Assembly: GCF_016722965.1 (NCBI RefSeq)
Contig: NZ_JAEQNB010000001.1
Span: 62,001 to 126,000 of the forward strand
Source: Tumebacillus amylolyticus
Lineage (GTDB): Bacteria > Bacillota > Bacilli > Tumebacillales > Tumebacillaceae
DNA length: 64,000 nt
Direction: 5' to 3'
A program made the translations under genes and the position numbers. The notes under the pieces are model-generated. The model made no database searches and was not told where the DNA came from. It worked only from the letters and a program-made list of their open reading frames with translations. Every line of letters starts with the position of its first letter. The first letter of the stretch is position 1. Shown here one piece after another: positions 18,574-27,227 of the stretch.

Positions 18574-19160
18574 GTGACCGGAACTGGGACAACCCCGACT
18601 GGCACGAAGGCATGACCCTCCCCAGTCGCAAGGCCAAGCACAATCGGAAGAAAACTACCCGAGCAGCAAAAAAAGAGCAGCAACAATCCGCCGCTCTCCA
18701 AGAAATCCAACAAGCCCGCGAGGAAGCCACCGCCACTTCGGCGGCGATGGTGCCCACGCTTGACCCTGCATCGTCGCAGGTTGTTCCTCCGGTTGTTGAG
18801 GAGCAGGCGGAAGACGCCGACGGCGAGCTGCAGCCTTTTTTCAAGACGTGGCAGAGGGTGTTGCTTTGGATCGGGACGATTCTGGCGATGTTGTTCGTTC
18901 TCGCATGGGGCAAGATCGGCTACGTCCACCACGTGCCGGACATCGTCCGTGAGAATGTGCCCGCGTACAACCACGGCACTTCTGCCTACCTCGTCCTCAA
19001 ACCGTGGTGGTTCGGCCCGCCCGTCCTTGATCTCAACAACTACTACCATGAGGCAGACCGCCCCGACTGGGAGAACTACAAAGCCCGTCTCGGCGACTAC
19101 TCCTCCATCGTGGACAACCCGCACGTCCTCTGGACGTTCCCGGACGACTTGATGCAGTAA
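18570..19160 (+). CDS. Single-pass membrane protein of unknown function, coupled to dnaB
   Basis: 196 residues. A long basic, Lys/Gln/Glu-rich cytoplasmic N-terminus (about 90 residues, low complexity) is followed by one membrane helix (VLLWIGTILAMLFVLAWGKI) and an extracellular C-terminal part rich in aromatic residues (LKPWWFGPPVLDLNNYY). I do not recognise a family. Its ATG overlaps the dnaB stop, so it is probably translated with dnaB, and a terminator closes the operon. A role at the membrane is certain from the helix; any link with replication is only from position. Confidence 0.7.
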   Translation: MSDRNWDNPDWHEGMTLPSRKAKHNRKKTTRAAKKEQQQSAALQEIQQAREEATATSAAMVPTLDPASSQVVPPVVEEQAEDADGELQPFFKTWQRVLLWIGTILAMLFVLAWGKIGYVHHVPDIVRENVPAYNHGTSAYLVLKPWWFGPPVLDLNNYYHEADRPDWENYKARLGDYSSIVDNPHVLWTFPDDLMQ

Positions 19161-19165
19161 CTAAA

Positions 19166-19200
19166 AAACCGGCCTCCCATTGGGAAGCCGGTTTTCTTTT
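19166..19200. terminator. Terminator closing the rplI-lonC-dnaB operon
   Basis: AACCGGC(C/T)TCCC pairs with GGGAAGCCGGTT and T residues follow. It lies between convergent genes and probably works in both directions. Confidence 0.85.
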
Positions 19201-19206
19201 ACTCTG

Positions 19207-20103
19207 TTACTCCGAGACCGTCGGGTCCCAGATCATATTCGCATAACGGATCAACTTCGGGTTGATGACGGCGTAGAACAGCCCGCCCTCCGTCGTGTCT
19301 TCAAAAATCAACGGAGCCCCGTTCGGTTCAAACACCTGTGCATACCCGCCGCCCGCCGTGAACAACTCACGATCCCGGTCTGTGCGGCAAACCAAATGCG
19401 CAATCTCCGGCGACACCGTCGTCGCAGCGGCGATGACAAACGCTTGCGTACGAAGCGCATACGCCTGTGCCAGCGCAGCGTTGGCTCCTTGGCCCAAGGA
19501 GTAGTCCAGACCCAGCGTGAAGCCCGGATACGCCGTGATGTGAACTTGCTCGCCTTCTCGCTCCAGCTCTTCGTTGGCCGCGAAGAGGTCTGCAAGACCC
19601 GGCATCGTGTCTTCCCAGCTCAGATGCCCGCCGAGGATGCTGAGTTCCGTCGGAACGACTTGCATCGTGTCACGAGTACCCGGCTCCCAAATCATGCGCT
19701 CCGGCCCCGTCAACCGCACTTTGCGGTGTACGAGCGGGATGTTGCCTTCGTTATCGACAAACAGCAAGGAACTGTACAGCTTCTCACCTTCGCGCTCGGT
19801 AATCCCCATCACCACATGAACGTTGTGTTCACGAGCCGCTTGGCAGAGTTCTTGGGTCTCCTCACTGTCGAGAGTCAAGCTGTCATAGTACATACGCAGC
19901 GTCAATTCCACTTGATCCGGTTGCGAACGCAGCCACACCCAATACGGGTAGCCCGGCAACCAGGATTCCCCAAACACGATCAACTTCGCACCGTTTTCCG
20001 CGGCTTCGGCAATCAGGCCGATTGCTTTTTTCAAAGAGGCACGCAGATCGAGATAGACCGGCGCTGCCGTGACGACCGCTGTCAGAAACGAGGTGTTCCT
20101 CAT
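19207..20103 (-). CDS. Nitrilase-fold (carbon-nitrogen hydrolase) protein lacking the catalytic cysteine
   Basis: 298 residues, the normal nitrilase length. The Glu of the triad is visible as E46 in GESWLPGYPYW and the Lys as K128 in HRKVRLTGPER. The third residue, a Cys in the family consensus G-x-L-x-C-W-E, is Ser162 here (GGHLSWED). The codon is AGC, so one base change from TGC would restore Cys. Without the thiol, nitrilase or amidase chemistry is not expected, so this is probably a pseudoenzyme or an enzyme with altered chemistry. Convergent with the dnaB operon. Confidence 0.82.
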   Translation of the reverse strand: MRNTSFLTAVVTAAPVYLDLRASLKKAIGLIAEAAENGAKLIVFGESWLPGYPYWVWLRSQPDQVELTLRMYYDSLTLDSEETQELCQAAREHNVHVVMGITEREGEKLYSSLLFVDNEGNIPLVHRKVRLTGPERMIWEPGTRDTMQVVPTELSILGGHLSWEDTMPGLADLFAANEELEREGEQVHITAYPGFTLGLDYSLGQGANAALAQAYALRTQAFVIAAATTVSPEIAHLVCRTDRDRELFTAGGGYAQVFEPNGAPLIFEDTTEGGLFYAVINPKLIRYANMIWDPTVSE

Positions 20104-20210
20104 GTCCTCACCCTACCTTTATATAACCTTAATTAAATCGTCATTCCCCTTACATTAAATCATCGCACATGTAAGTGACTCTAGGCATGGGTCGAAAGAA
20201 TCATTTTCTT

Positions 20211-20255
20211 AAACACGAACATTGATCATTAAATGGGTCGGATACGTTCGCTTTT
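20211..20255 (+). promoter_or_regulatory. Probable PurR operator (two inverted PurBoxes)
   Basis: AAACACGAACATT at 20211-20223 and the inverted TACGTTCGCTTTT at 20243-20255 match the Bacillus PurBox core (CGAAC / GTTCG) with one or two mismatches in the flanks. They sit immediately upstream of the purA -35 element. Confidence 0.6.
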
Positions 20256-20259
20256 TTCA

Positions 20260-20288
20260 TTGACATCCTCTGGAATCCTTGCTACACT
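20260..20288 (+). promoter_or_regulatory. purA promoter
   Basis: TTGACA, 17 bases, TACACT: a near-consensus sigma-A promoter about 70 bases before the purA start. Confidence 0.75.
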
Positions 20289-20355
20289 CAATATGTTTTC
20301 TTCACGAGTAAGCCCGACGCAGGTCGGGTACGATATTTTTTGGAGGTGTTGTCGT

Positions 20356-21639
20356 ATGGCAACTGTTGTTGTTGTCGGCACCCAATGGGGCGACGAAGGC
20401 AAAGGTAAAATCACGGACTATCTGGCGGAGAAAGCTGGTGTTGTTGCGCGTTACCAAGGTGGCAACAATGCAGGGCACACGATCTGGATCGAAGGCATTG
20501 AGTACAAACTGCACTTGATCCCGTCCGGGATTTTCTACCCGGAGAAGATCTGCGTTGTCGGTAACGGCATGGTGGTGAACCCGAAAGCCCTCGTCAGCGA
20601 ACTGAACTACTTGAAGGACAAAGGCGTCTCGACCCACGGTCTTCGTATATCCGACCGCGCGCATCTCGTCCTCCCGTACCATCTCAAGTTGGATGAGTTG
20701 GAAGAGGAGAGCAAGGGCGACGCGAAAATCGGCACCACGAAAAAGGGCATCGGCCCGGCCTACATGGACAAAGCCGCACGTATCGGCATCCGTATGGTCG
20801 ACCTGCTCGACAGCGAAGAGTTTGCGTTCGCACTCAAGCGCAACCTCAAGCTGAAAAACGACCTGCTCGTGAAACTCTACGGCGCAGAACCGTTCGACTA
20901 TGAAGAGATCTTCAACGAATACATGGGCTATGCAGAGATTCTGCGCCCGTATGTCACCGATACTTCGGTTGTCTTGAACGAAGAGATCGACAAAGGCACC
21001 GACATCCTGTTCGAAGGCGCTCAAGCTTCCATGCTCGACATCGACCAAGGGACCTACCCGTACGTCACTTCGTCGAACCCAGCTGCCGGCGGCGTCACCA
21101 TCGGCTCCGGCGTTGGCCCGACCAAGATCGACAAAGTCGTCGGCGTAGTCAAAGCGTACTCCACCCGCGTGGGCGACGGCCCGTTCCCGACCGAACTGCT
21201 CGATGAGACCGGTGATTTCATCCGCAACCAAGGTCGCGAATTCGGCACCACCACCGGCCGCGCACGTCGTTGCGGCTGGTTCGACGCTCTCGTCGTCCGT
21301 CACGCGCGTCGTGTATCCGGTCTGGACGGCATGGCGTTGACCCGTATCGACATCCTCACCGGCCTGGAAGAACTGAAAGTGTGCGTCGGCTACGACTACA
21401 ACGGGGAAACCCTGCGTGAGACCCCGACTTCGCTGAAAGTGCTCGGCCAGTGCAAACCGATCTACGAAACGCTGCCGGGTTGGAGCGAAGACATCTCGGG
21501 CGTTCGTTCTTACGACGAACTGCCGGAGAACGCGAAAAATTACATCCGCAAGCTCGAAGAAGTCACCGGCGTGCAACTCGCCATCCTCTCGGTCGGTCCG
21601 GGCCGTGAGCAGACGATTCCGGTTGTGGAGCTGTACTAA
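20356..21639 (+). CDS. purA: Adenylosuccinate synthetase
   Basis: 427 residues from ATG 20356, seven to eight bases after GGAGGTG. The N-terminus [19 protein letters not shown] holds the GTP-binding loop, GGNNAGHTI the IMP-binding loop, and the later [20 protein letters not shown] is another family signature. It condenses IMP with aspartate using GTP, the first committed step to AMP. The frame could extend upstream by 41 codons, but that part overlaps the promoter and is rejected. Confidence 0.97.
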   Translation: MATVVVVGTQWGDEGKGKITDYLAEKAGVVARYQGGNNAGHTIWIEGIEYKLHLIPSGIFYPEKICVVGNGMVVNPKALVSELNYLKDKGVSTHGLRISDRAHLVLPYHLKLDELEEESKGDAKIGTTKKGIGPAYMDKAARIGIRMVDLLDSEEFAFALKRNLKLKNDLLVKLYGAEPFDYEEIFNEYMGYAEILRPYVTDTSVVLNEEIDKGTDILFEGAQASMLDIDQGTYPYVTSSNPAAGGVTIGSGVGPTKIDKVVGVVKAYSTRVGDGPFPTELLDETGDFIRNQGREFGTTTGRARRCGWFDALVVRHARRVSGLDGMALTRIDILTGLEELKVCVGYDYNGETLRETPTSLKVLGQCKPIYETLPGWSEDISGVRSYDELPENAKNYIRKLEEVTGVQLAILSVGPGREQTIPVVELY

Positions 21640-21656
21640 GTACTAAGAAGAGAGAA

Positions 21657-21687
21657 AGTCGCCCTGTACGTGGGGCGGCTTTTTTTG
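21657..21687 (+). terminator. purA terminator
   Basis: AGTCGCCC pairs with GGGGCGGCT around a short loop, followed by T7. Confidence 0.85.
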
Positions 21688-21797
21688 CGTTCAGGGGGCT
21701 TCACAATTTTGCCAAGAGTTTCAAACCGAATTCAAATCAAACCCAAGCATACTGAGGTTGTAAGGAAGAGCCACCCAATAAGAGAGGATGATAAACT

Positions 21798-22997
21798 TTG
21801 AAAAAGTTCACGAAATATGCAGTCGCATTGGCAACGGTAGTCGCACTCGGAGGTACCGCAACGTACGCAATGGCAGCAACGTCCACGACGACCAACAAAA
21901 CCGCAACGAACGATCAACAACAAAAAGGCAAGGGGCACGGTGAATTCTTCAACCAGAACAACACCGAGCTTCAAACTCTGCTGAAACTCTCCGCAGACGA
22001 GCTCACCACGCAACTCAAAGCAGGGAAGTCGCTCGCCGACATCGCAAGCGCTCAAGGGGTCGACAAGCAAGCGGTGATCGACCTGCTCGTCAAGCAAGAC
22101 GCCGCTCACATCGACCAAGATGTAAAAGACGGCAAGCTGACCGCAGACCAAGCGACCCAAATGAAAGCCAACAGCGTGCAGCACGCAACCGACCAAGTAG
22201 ACGGCAAGGGTGGATTCGGCGGCCCGGGTGGTAAACGCGGGGGGCACGGCGGCCCGGGCGGCCCGGGCTTCCATCTCGAAAACAACACCGATCTGCAAAC
22301 TCTGCTGAAACTCTCCGCAGACGAGCTCACCACGCAACTCAAAGCAGGCAAGTCGCTCGCCGACATCGCAAGCGCGCAAGGGGTCGACAAGCAAGCGGTC
22401 ATCGACCTGCTCGTTAAGCAAGACGCCGCTCATATCGACCAAGATGTGAAAGACGGCAAGCTGACCGCAGACCAAGCGACCCAATGCAAAGCGAACAGCG
22501 TGCAACACGCAACCGACGAAGTGGATGGCAAGGGCGGATTCGGCGGACCGGGAGGAGATCGTGATGGTCATGAAGGTCCGGGCGGTCCCGGCTTCCGTCT
22601 CGAAAACAACACCGACCTGCAAACTCTGCTGAAACTCTCCGCAGACGAGCTCACCACGCAACTCAAAGCAGGGAAGTCGCTCGCCGACATCGCAAGCGCG
22701 CAAGGGGTAGAGAAGCAAGCGGTCATCGACCTGCTCGTCAAGCAAGATGCAGCCCACCTCGACCAAGATGTGAAAGACGGCAAACTGACGGCAGAGCAAG
22801 CCGCGCAAATGAAAACCGACAGCGTGCAACACGCAACCGACCAAGTGGAAGGCAAAGGCGGTTTCGGCGGCAAGGGTGGCAAGGGTGGCAAAGGCGGCTT
22901 CGGTGGTGACCACGGCCAGCGTGGCGGTCACGGCGCACCGAACGGCCAGCAAGGCCAATCTCAAACCCAGCAACCGTCCACCCAAACCCAACAGTAG
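21798..22997 (+). CDS. Secreted protein built of three 108-residue repeats
   Basis: 399 residues with a clear signal peptide (MKKFTKYAVALATVVALGG to about ATYAMA). The mature part is three near-identical units of 108 residues, each starting LQTLLKLSADELTTQLKAG and running through KSLADIASAQGVDKQAV and a helix-rich stretch, then closing with a Gly-rich linker (GKGGFGGPGG). A Gln-rich tail ends the protein. The ADEL..LKAGKSLADIA unit recurs in secreted proteins of Bacillales of unknown role. The TTG start has AGAGAGG about ten bases upstream. Own terminator. Function unknown; adhesion or wall association are possibilities only. Confidence 0.8.
   Translation: MKKFTKYAVALATVVALGGTATYAMAATSTTTNKTATNDQQQKGKGHGEFFNQNNTELQTLLKLSADELTTQLKAGKSLADIASAQGVDKQAVIDLLVKQDAAHIDQDVKDGKLTADQATQMKANSVQHATDQVDGKGGFGGPGGKRGGHGGPGGPGFHLENNTDLQTLLKLSADELTTQLKAGKSLADIASAQGVDKQAVIDLLVKQDAAHIDQDVKDGKLTADQATQCKANSVQHATDEVDGKGGFGGPGGDRDGHEGPGGPGFRLENNTDLQTLLKLSADELTTQLKAGKSLADIASAQGVEKQAVIDLLVKQDAAHLDQDVKDGKLTAEQAAQMKTDSVQHATDQVEGKGGFGGKGGKGGKGGFGGDHGQRGGHGAPNGQQGQSQTQQPSTQTQQ
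21963..22860 (+). repeat. Tandem 324-bp coding repeats (three units)
   Basis: Units start at 21963, 22287 and 22611, exactly 324 bp apart. The helix-coding core is almost identical in DNA between copies; the Gly-rich linker varies more. Confidence 0.9.
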
Positions 22998-23070
22998 CCA
23001 GCCAGTTCAACCAAAAAGCTAGCCATGCTCAACAAAGATCTTGCAACCCTAAAACCATCCCCCGCAAAAA

Positions 23071-23105
23071 AAGCCGGCCCCTCACTGGGAGCCGGCTTTT
23101 TTTCC
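23071..23105. terminator. Bidirectional terminator
   Basis: AAGCCGGC and GCCGGCTT pair around a 12-base loop, flanked by A7 and T7. It separates the repeat protein gene from a convergent gene. Confidence 0.85.
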
Positions 23106-23122
23106 AAACGTGAAGAGAGAGA

Positions 23123-23518
23123 TCAGTGCATGCCGCCGCATTCGTTGATGATGTTCAGCGCCTCATCGAGCTTGGCAATCGGAGCCACGACGGTCACGAG
23201 GTAGTTGCGACCGGACGTGCGCAGACCTTCCCGATCATCGTACCCGTCCGACATCCCCGAAACAGCAGGGTCTGCCCCGAGCGCGACCCCGGTATTGCGA
23301 TCAATCCCGTCTCCGCCCTCCACCAACTCCCCGTGTGAGCCGAAGTCCGCTTGGATCGGGTTTTCCAACCCGCTCATCCCTTCACCCGGCACCATCGAAA
23401 AACGGTCAACCTGCACATCGTCGATGTCCAACTCATGCTGCACCCGTTCGGCGGCAATCTGTGCCTCGTCCGGGGAACTGAAGTAGGCGAGAATCGCTTG
23501 TTCCTGAGGTTGGTTCAT
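23123..23518 (-). CDS. Conserved-looking hypothetical protein, possible stress protein
   Basis: 131 residues from ATG 23518; GGGAGGGA lies about seven bases upstream, so an in-frame extension further up is rejected. The N-terminal half (ILAYFSSPDEAQIAAERVQHEL) and the C-terminal half (NYLVTVVAPIAKLDEALNII) look like a split ferredoxin-like or general-stress fold joined by a Gly/Asp-rich loop. I do not recognise the family with confidence. No signal peptide or membrane segment. Confidence 0.65.
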   Translation of the reverse strand: MNQPQEQAILAYFSSPDEAQIAAERVQHELDIDDVQVDRFSMVPGEGMSGLENPIQADFGSHGELVEGGDGIDRNTGVALGADPAVSGMSDGYDDREGLRTSGRNYLVTVVAPIAKLDEALNIINECGGMH

Positions 23519-23643
23519 GAGCAATCCCTCCCTTTCATGAGCTAGTTTGCACGAGAGCAGGGGAGAGGACACGCGGTAACATTTTGCATTCTGTGCGCCT
23601 GCTCACATTCTGCACGAGATCGGGCATGCTAAGATACAACCAA

Positions 23644-23672
23644 TTACATTGTGCGCAATCAAATTGTATAAA
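23644..23672 (+). promoter_or_regulatory. Putative promoter of the peroxide cluster
   Basis: TTACAT, 17 bases, TATAAA upstream of the glutathione peroxidase gene. The spacer region contains ACATTGTGCGCAATCAAATTGT, a loosely palindromic AT-rich stretch that could be an OhrR-type operator; this is a guess. Confidence 0.45.
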
Positions 23673-23695
23673 ACCAATCAAAGGGAGGCTTCCCC

Positions 23696-24178
23696 ATGTC
23701 CAATCTCTACGACCTGTCCGCAAACCGAATCAACGGTCAAGCCCAATCGCTCCGCGACTACGAAGGCCAAGTTCTGCTCATCGTCAACACCGCCAGCAAG
23801 TGCGGTTTCACCCCGCAATACAAAGGTCTGCAAGCGCTCTACGACCAATACCAATCCCAAGGCTTCACCGTCCTCGGCTTCCCGTCGAACCAATTCGCAG
23901 GCCAAGAACCGGGCAACGCAGGCGAGATCGAGGAGTTCTGCCAGATCAACTTCGGCGTCAGTTTCCCGCTGTTCGAGAAATCGGACGTCAAGGGCGCGAA
24001 CATCAACCCCGTCTTCGCCCATTTGACCAAAAACGCACCGGGCTTCCTCACTTCCGGCGTCAAATGGAACTTCACCAAATTCCTCGTTGACAAAAAAGGC
24101 CGTGTCGTCGAACGCTACGCCCCGACCACCGATCCGGCAAAAATCGCAGCCGACATCGAGAAGCTTTTGGCAGAGTGA
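23696..24178 (+). CDS. Glutathione peroxidase family protein
   Basis: 160 residues, standard length. The active-site Cys is in NTASKCGFTPQY; the catalytic Gln is in FPSNQFAGQEPG and the Trp-Asn pair in WNFTKFLVD. Bacterial members without glutathione usually work with thioredoxin and reduce hydrogen or organic peroxides. The next gene, an OhrR-like regulator, starts nine bases after its stop, so the pair is a likely operon for peroxide defence. Confidence 0.93.
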   Translation: MSNLYDLSANRINGQAQSLRDYEGQVLLIVNTASKCGFTPQYKGLQALYDQYQSQGFTVLGFPSNQFAGQEPGNAGEIEEFCQINFGVSFPLFEKSDVKGANINPVFAHLTKNAPGFLTSGVKWNFTKFLVDKKGRVVERYAPTTDPAKIAADIEKLLAE

Positions 24179-24186
24179 GGCACGAT

Positions 24187-24630
24187 ATGTCTGACGAGCA
24201 TCTCATCCTCGACAACCAACTCTGTTTCGCGCTCTACGCCTGCACCCGTGAGATGACGCGCCTGTACCGTCCCTTGCTCGAAGCCATCGGTCTGACCTAC
24301 CCGCAGTACCTCGTGATGCTCGTGCTCTGGGAGGAGAACGAAGCCACCGTCAAACACCTGGGCGAACGGCTCTACCTCGATTCCGGCACGCTCACGCCGC
24401 TGCTCAAACGTCTCGAACAAAACGGACTTGTCACTCGCGAGCGATCCCTGGCGGATGAACGAGTCGTCCTCATCCGTCCCACCGACGCAGGGCGCGAACT
24501 CAAACAAAAAGCGTCCGAAGTCCCGCAACAACTCATGTGCAGAAGCAACCTCACCTTCGACGAATTCCACCGTCTCAAGGGGGAGTTCGATTCTCTGCTC
24601 AAACGCATGCACGCCATGCAAGCTGACTGA
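24187..24630 (+). CDS. ohrR: OhrR-like MarR-family organic peroxide sensor
   Basis: 147 residues from ATG 24187 with GTGAGG seven bases upstream. The N-terminus LDNQLCFALYACTREMTRLY carries the reactive Cys of OhrR in its usual place, and the winged-helix DNA-binding motif LGERLYLDSGTLTPLLKRLE is nearly that of B. subtilis OhrR. Oxidation of the Cys releases DNA and induces peroxide-detoxifying genes. Its position between two peroxidase-type genes fits control of this cluster. Confidence 0.88.
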   Translation: MSDEHLILDNQLCFALYACTREMTRLYRPLLEAIGLTYPQYLVMLVLWEENEATVKHLGERLYLDSGTLTPLLKRLEQNGLVTRERSLADERVVLIRPTDAGRELKQKASEVPQQLMCRSNLTFDEFHRLKGEFDSLLKRMHAMQAD

Positions 24631-24661
24631 GGTCGAAACCAACCGAAAGGAGCCCAACATC

Positions 24662-25216
24662 ATGAACTTCACACTCGAAACGCAAGTCGAAGGCCGCGAA
24701 GTGACTCTCCAAAACGTCATCGCACAGGAGAACCTCACCCTCGTCGCCTTCGTCCGTCACCTTGGCTGACCGCTTTGCAGAGACTATCTCGCGCAGTTGC
24801 GTGAGTCCGCCGACGAGATCACTTCTCACCATGTCCAAATCATCGCCATCACACCTGCCACCGGCTCGCTGGTCGGCAAGTACATCGAAGCGTACGGACC
24901 GTACCCGTTCCAAGTCCTCGGCGACCCGAACCAGCACGCGTTCGAAGGGCTCGGTCACAAAGTCATGCCCAAGTGGAAACTCCTCGGCATGGCGGGCATC
25001 GGCTTCCTCACCGGCAAGATGAAAGACTTCAAGCCCAAGGAAGCTGACAAACTCGCCGTCGTCAACGAGTCGATGAAGACCTCCGACATCTACCAACAGG
25101 GCGGCACATGGCTGTTCGACCGCAAGGGCAACGTCCTCTGGAAGCACATCGACGAAACCCCTGGCGACCACGCCACCATCGCCCAAGTCCTTCAAGCTCT
25201 GAAAAAAAACGCCTAA
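24662..25216 (+). CDS. Peroxiredoxin-like (AhpC-TSA_2 / AAED1) protein with in-frame TGA at the first active-site Cys: selenoprotein candidate or point-mutated gene
   Basis: One continuous frame of 184 sense/TGA codons, interrupted only by TGA at 24767-24769 (codon 36). The context is VAFVRHLG-TGA-PLCRDYLAQL; relatives of this thioredoxin-fold family have Cys at that place in a CxxC motif. The frame downstream stays open for 148 codons and keeps family features (FQVLGDPNQHAFEGLG, GGTWLFDRKGNVLWKHI). Twenty-five bases after the TGA begins a loop AGTT closed by a seven-pair stem (24788-24805), which meets loose bacterial SECIS criteria. The start has AAAGGAG upstream. Either selenocysteine is inserted or a TGC-to-TGA change has recently inactivated the gene. 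Confidence 0.7.
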
Positions 25217-25242
25217 ACCCGCGCGGGTTTAGGCGTTTTTTT
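25208..25242. terminator. Bidirectional terminator with overlapping stop codons
   Basis: GCCTAAACCC and GGGTTTAGGC form a perfect palindrome flanked by A and T runs. The stops of the two convergent genes lie inside it. Confidence 0.9.
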
Positions 25243-26412
25243 CTTCTCCGTCCAAATGGAGCGCAACAGCGGAATCATCAACACAAAGACGGAGCCGAAG
25301 ACCGCGAAACTAACCGCCAGCACATTGCCTTGCACATAATACTGCAAGACCAAGAACACCAGCAGACCCAGCGAACGGCCCACTCCAAGCGGTATCTCGC
25401 GAATCACCACATAATCGAGACGGCGAGCTTCGTAGTCGGGGTCTTTTTCAAACGATGCATACGTCCACGCGTAGAACGACGTCGAGATCAAGTTCATGCC
25501 CACGTTGGAGAGAATCGTATAGAACACCAACGCCATGAACACCATCTGCGCACTCAGCCAAATCGAAGAGACGCAGACCAGCAGTGCCCCGATCACATAA
25601 ATTCGCAACCGATACTCCGGTTTTGAGACTTTCGACAGCACAAACGACGTCAACATGGAAACGACCGCTGCGAACGTCGCGATTCCGCCGAGCGACAGTT
25701 CGTTTTTTACAATCGCATACCCCATCATCGTGATGAGGAACGTCCCGTACACACCCTCCACAAAACCGGAGCCGATCGTGATCCAGTACATGCCGCGCCA
25801 CTCGCGCGTGGGGTTTTTCCAGACGTTGAGCAATTGGGATTGCTTCGCCACGAACTTGCCCTTGATCTTCATCGAGACGGCGACCGCCAGCAGATACCAG
25901 ACCAGCGTCACCGAGAACACGAAGTAGTACCCCGTCATCCCGTCAAACCGGTCGATCAAGAACCCTGAAACCAACGGCGCCGCAATCCCCGCGATGGAAT
26001 TCAACAAATTCCCGAGATACAAAAAACGATCCCGTCCCGCGTCCTTCGTACTGTCCAACGCCTGCATATGCATCCCAATTGCAAAAAAGCTCGACCCCAT
26101 CCCGATCCCAAACCCGATCAACCAGATGAAGTCCCCGGACGCTTCTTTCAACCAAAGCATCAACGCATAGGTCAAGATAAAGCACAGAATCCCGAGCCGC
26201 AAACTCGCCATCGGAGACGTCCGCCGCGCCAACCCCGCACAAAGCGGGAAACTCAAGACGACGACCAGCGAGTAGATCATGCTATATACGGCAAGCAATG
26301 TGAACGAGGAGTGCAACTTCCAGATGAAGACGTTGATAAAAAGCCCTGACATCGCCTGCCCAAACGTGAACAGCGCCATCATGAGCAGATACAACCGCGA
26401 TTCCCGCTCCAC
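25213..26412 (-). CDS. MFS transporter
   Basis: 399 residues from the GTG at 26412, chosen because AAAAAGGAGG lies eight bases upstream; earlier in-frame starts lack such a site. About eleven to twelve hydrophobic segments span the protein (for example [17 protein letters not shown] and [20 protein letters not shown]), with the charged loop LARRTSP between helices 2 and 3 typical of major facilitator transporters. Substrate unknown. It ends four bases inside the convergent peroxiredoxin-like gene. It diverges from walR, sharing a short intergenic region. Confidence 0.85.
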   Translation of the reverse strand: MERESRLYLLMMALFTFGQAMSGLFINVFIWKLHSSFTLLAVYSMIYSLVVVLSFPLCAGLARRTSPMASLRLGILCFILTYALMLWLKEASGDFIWLIGFGIGMGSSFFAIGMHMQALDSTKDAGRDRFLYLGNLLNSIAGIAAPLVSGFLIDRFDGMTGYYFVFSVTLVWYLLAVAVSMKIKGKFVAKQSQLLNVWKNPTREWRGMYWITIGSGFVEGVYGTFLITMMGYAIVKNELSLGGIATFAAVVSMLTSFVLSKVSKPEYRLRIYVIGALLVCVSSIWLSAQMVFMALVFYTILSNVGMNLISTSFYAWTYASFEKDPDYEARRLDYVVIREIPLGVGRSLGLLVFLVLQYYVQGNVLAVSFAVFGSVFVLMIPLLRSIWTEKKKTPKPARV

Positions 26413-26499
26413 GAACGAAGCCTCCTTTTTCCATGCGACCGAAATCGTTTTCGATACCTTTATCCTACTGCAACTCATCCCGAAGAAGAAGACCCAATA

Positions 26500-26508
26500 T
26501 GCTACAAT
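26500..26508 (+). promoter_or_regulatory. Putative extended -10 promoter of walRK
   Basis: TGCTACAAT, an extended -10 element with no good -35 at 16-18 bases, 24 bases before the walR start. GGAGGTGA follows as the ribosome-binding site. Confidence 0.5.
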
Positions 26509-26531
26509 GGAGATTGGAGGTGACCCCAAAC

Positions 26532-27221
26532 ATGGACTACAAAATCCTCGTCGTCGACGACGAGCTTCCGATTGCAGATATTTTGAAATTTTCGCTGGAA
26601 AAAGAGGGCTACGACGTCGTGCTCGCTCACGACGGTCAAGAAGCGGTGGACCGCGCGTCTGCCGAACAGCCCGACCTGATCCTGCTCGACATCATGCTCC
26701 CGAAAAAAGACGGTTTCGCCGTCTGCCAAGAAATTCGCACGTTCTCCACCGTCCCGATCATCATGCTCACCGCACGGGACACCGAGATTGACAAAGTGCT
26801 GGGGCTTGAGATCGGGGCGGACGACTATGTGACCAAACCGTTCTCCAACCGCGAGCTGATGGCCCGCGTCAAAGCCAACTTGCGCCGCCAACAACCGGAC
26901 ACCGTCCGCAGTGAACAAAAACCGAAGTGGACCGTCGGTGATCTCATCATCGACACCGGCACGTACGAAGTTCGAAAAAAGGACGTCAACCTCGACCTCA
27001 CGCACCGCGAGTTCGAACTGCTCGTCCATCTCATCAAACACCGAGGCACCGTCCTCACCCGCGAACAGCTTTTGCAAGAAGTCTGGGGCTACGATTATTT
27101 CGGAGACGTCCGCACCGTCGACGTCACGATCCGCCGCCTGCGCGAGAAAATCGAGGACGACCCTTCCAACCCGGAATACATCCTGACACGCCGCGGCGTG
27201 GGCTATACGCTGAGGAGGTAG
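26532..27221 (+). CDS. walR: Response regulator WalR (YycF)
   Basis: 229 residues from ATG 26532. The receiver domain has VVDDE, phospho-acceptor D53 in LLDIMLP, T80, and K102 in VTKPF. A threonine at 101 matches the PrkC-phosphorylated site known in B. subtilis WalR. The C-terminal winged helix is OmpR-type ([33 protein letters not shown]). WalR controls cell-wall hydrolases and is essential in many Bacillota. The operon walR-walK-walH-walI-walJ follows as in Bacillus. Confidence 0.97.
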   Translation: MDYKILVVDDELPIADILKFSLEKEGYDVVLAHDGQEAVDRASAEQPDLILLDIMLPKKDGFAVCQEIRTFSTVPIIMLTARDTEIDKVLGLEIGADDYVTKPFSNRELMARVKANLRRQQPDTVRSEQKPKWTVGDLIIDTGTYEVRKKDVNLDLTHREFELLVHLIKHRGTVLTREQLLQEVWGYDYFGDVRTVDVTIRRLREKIEDDPSNPEYILTRRGVGYTLRR

Positions 27222-27227
27222 GCGCGG

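Noticed and set aside
22106..22891. Pro-rich minus-strand frames
   Set aside because: Mirror images of the Gly-rich repeat gene.
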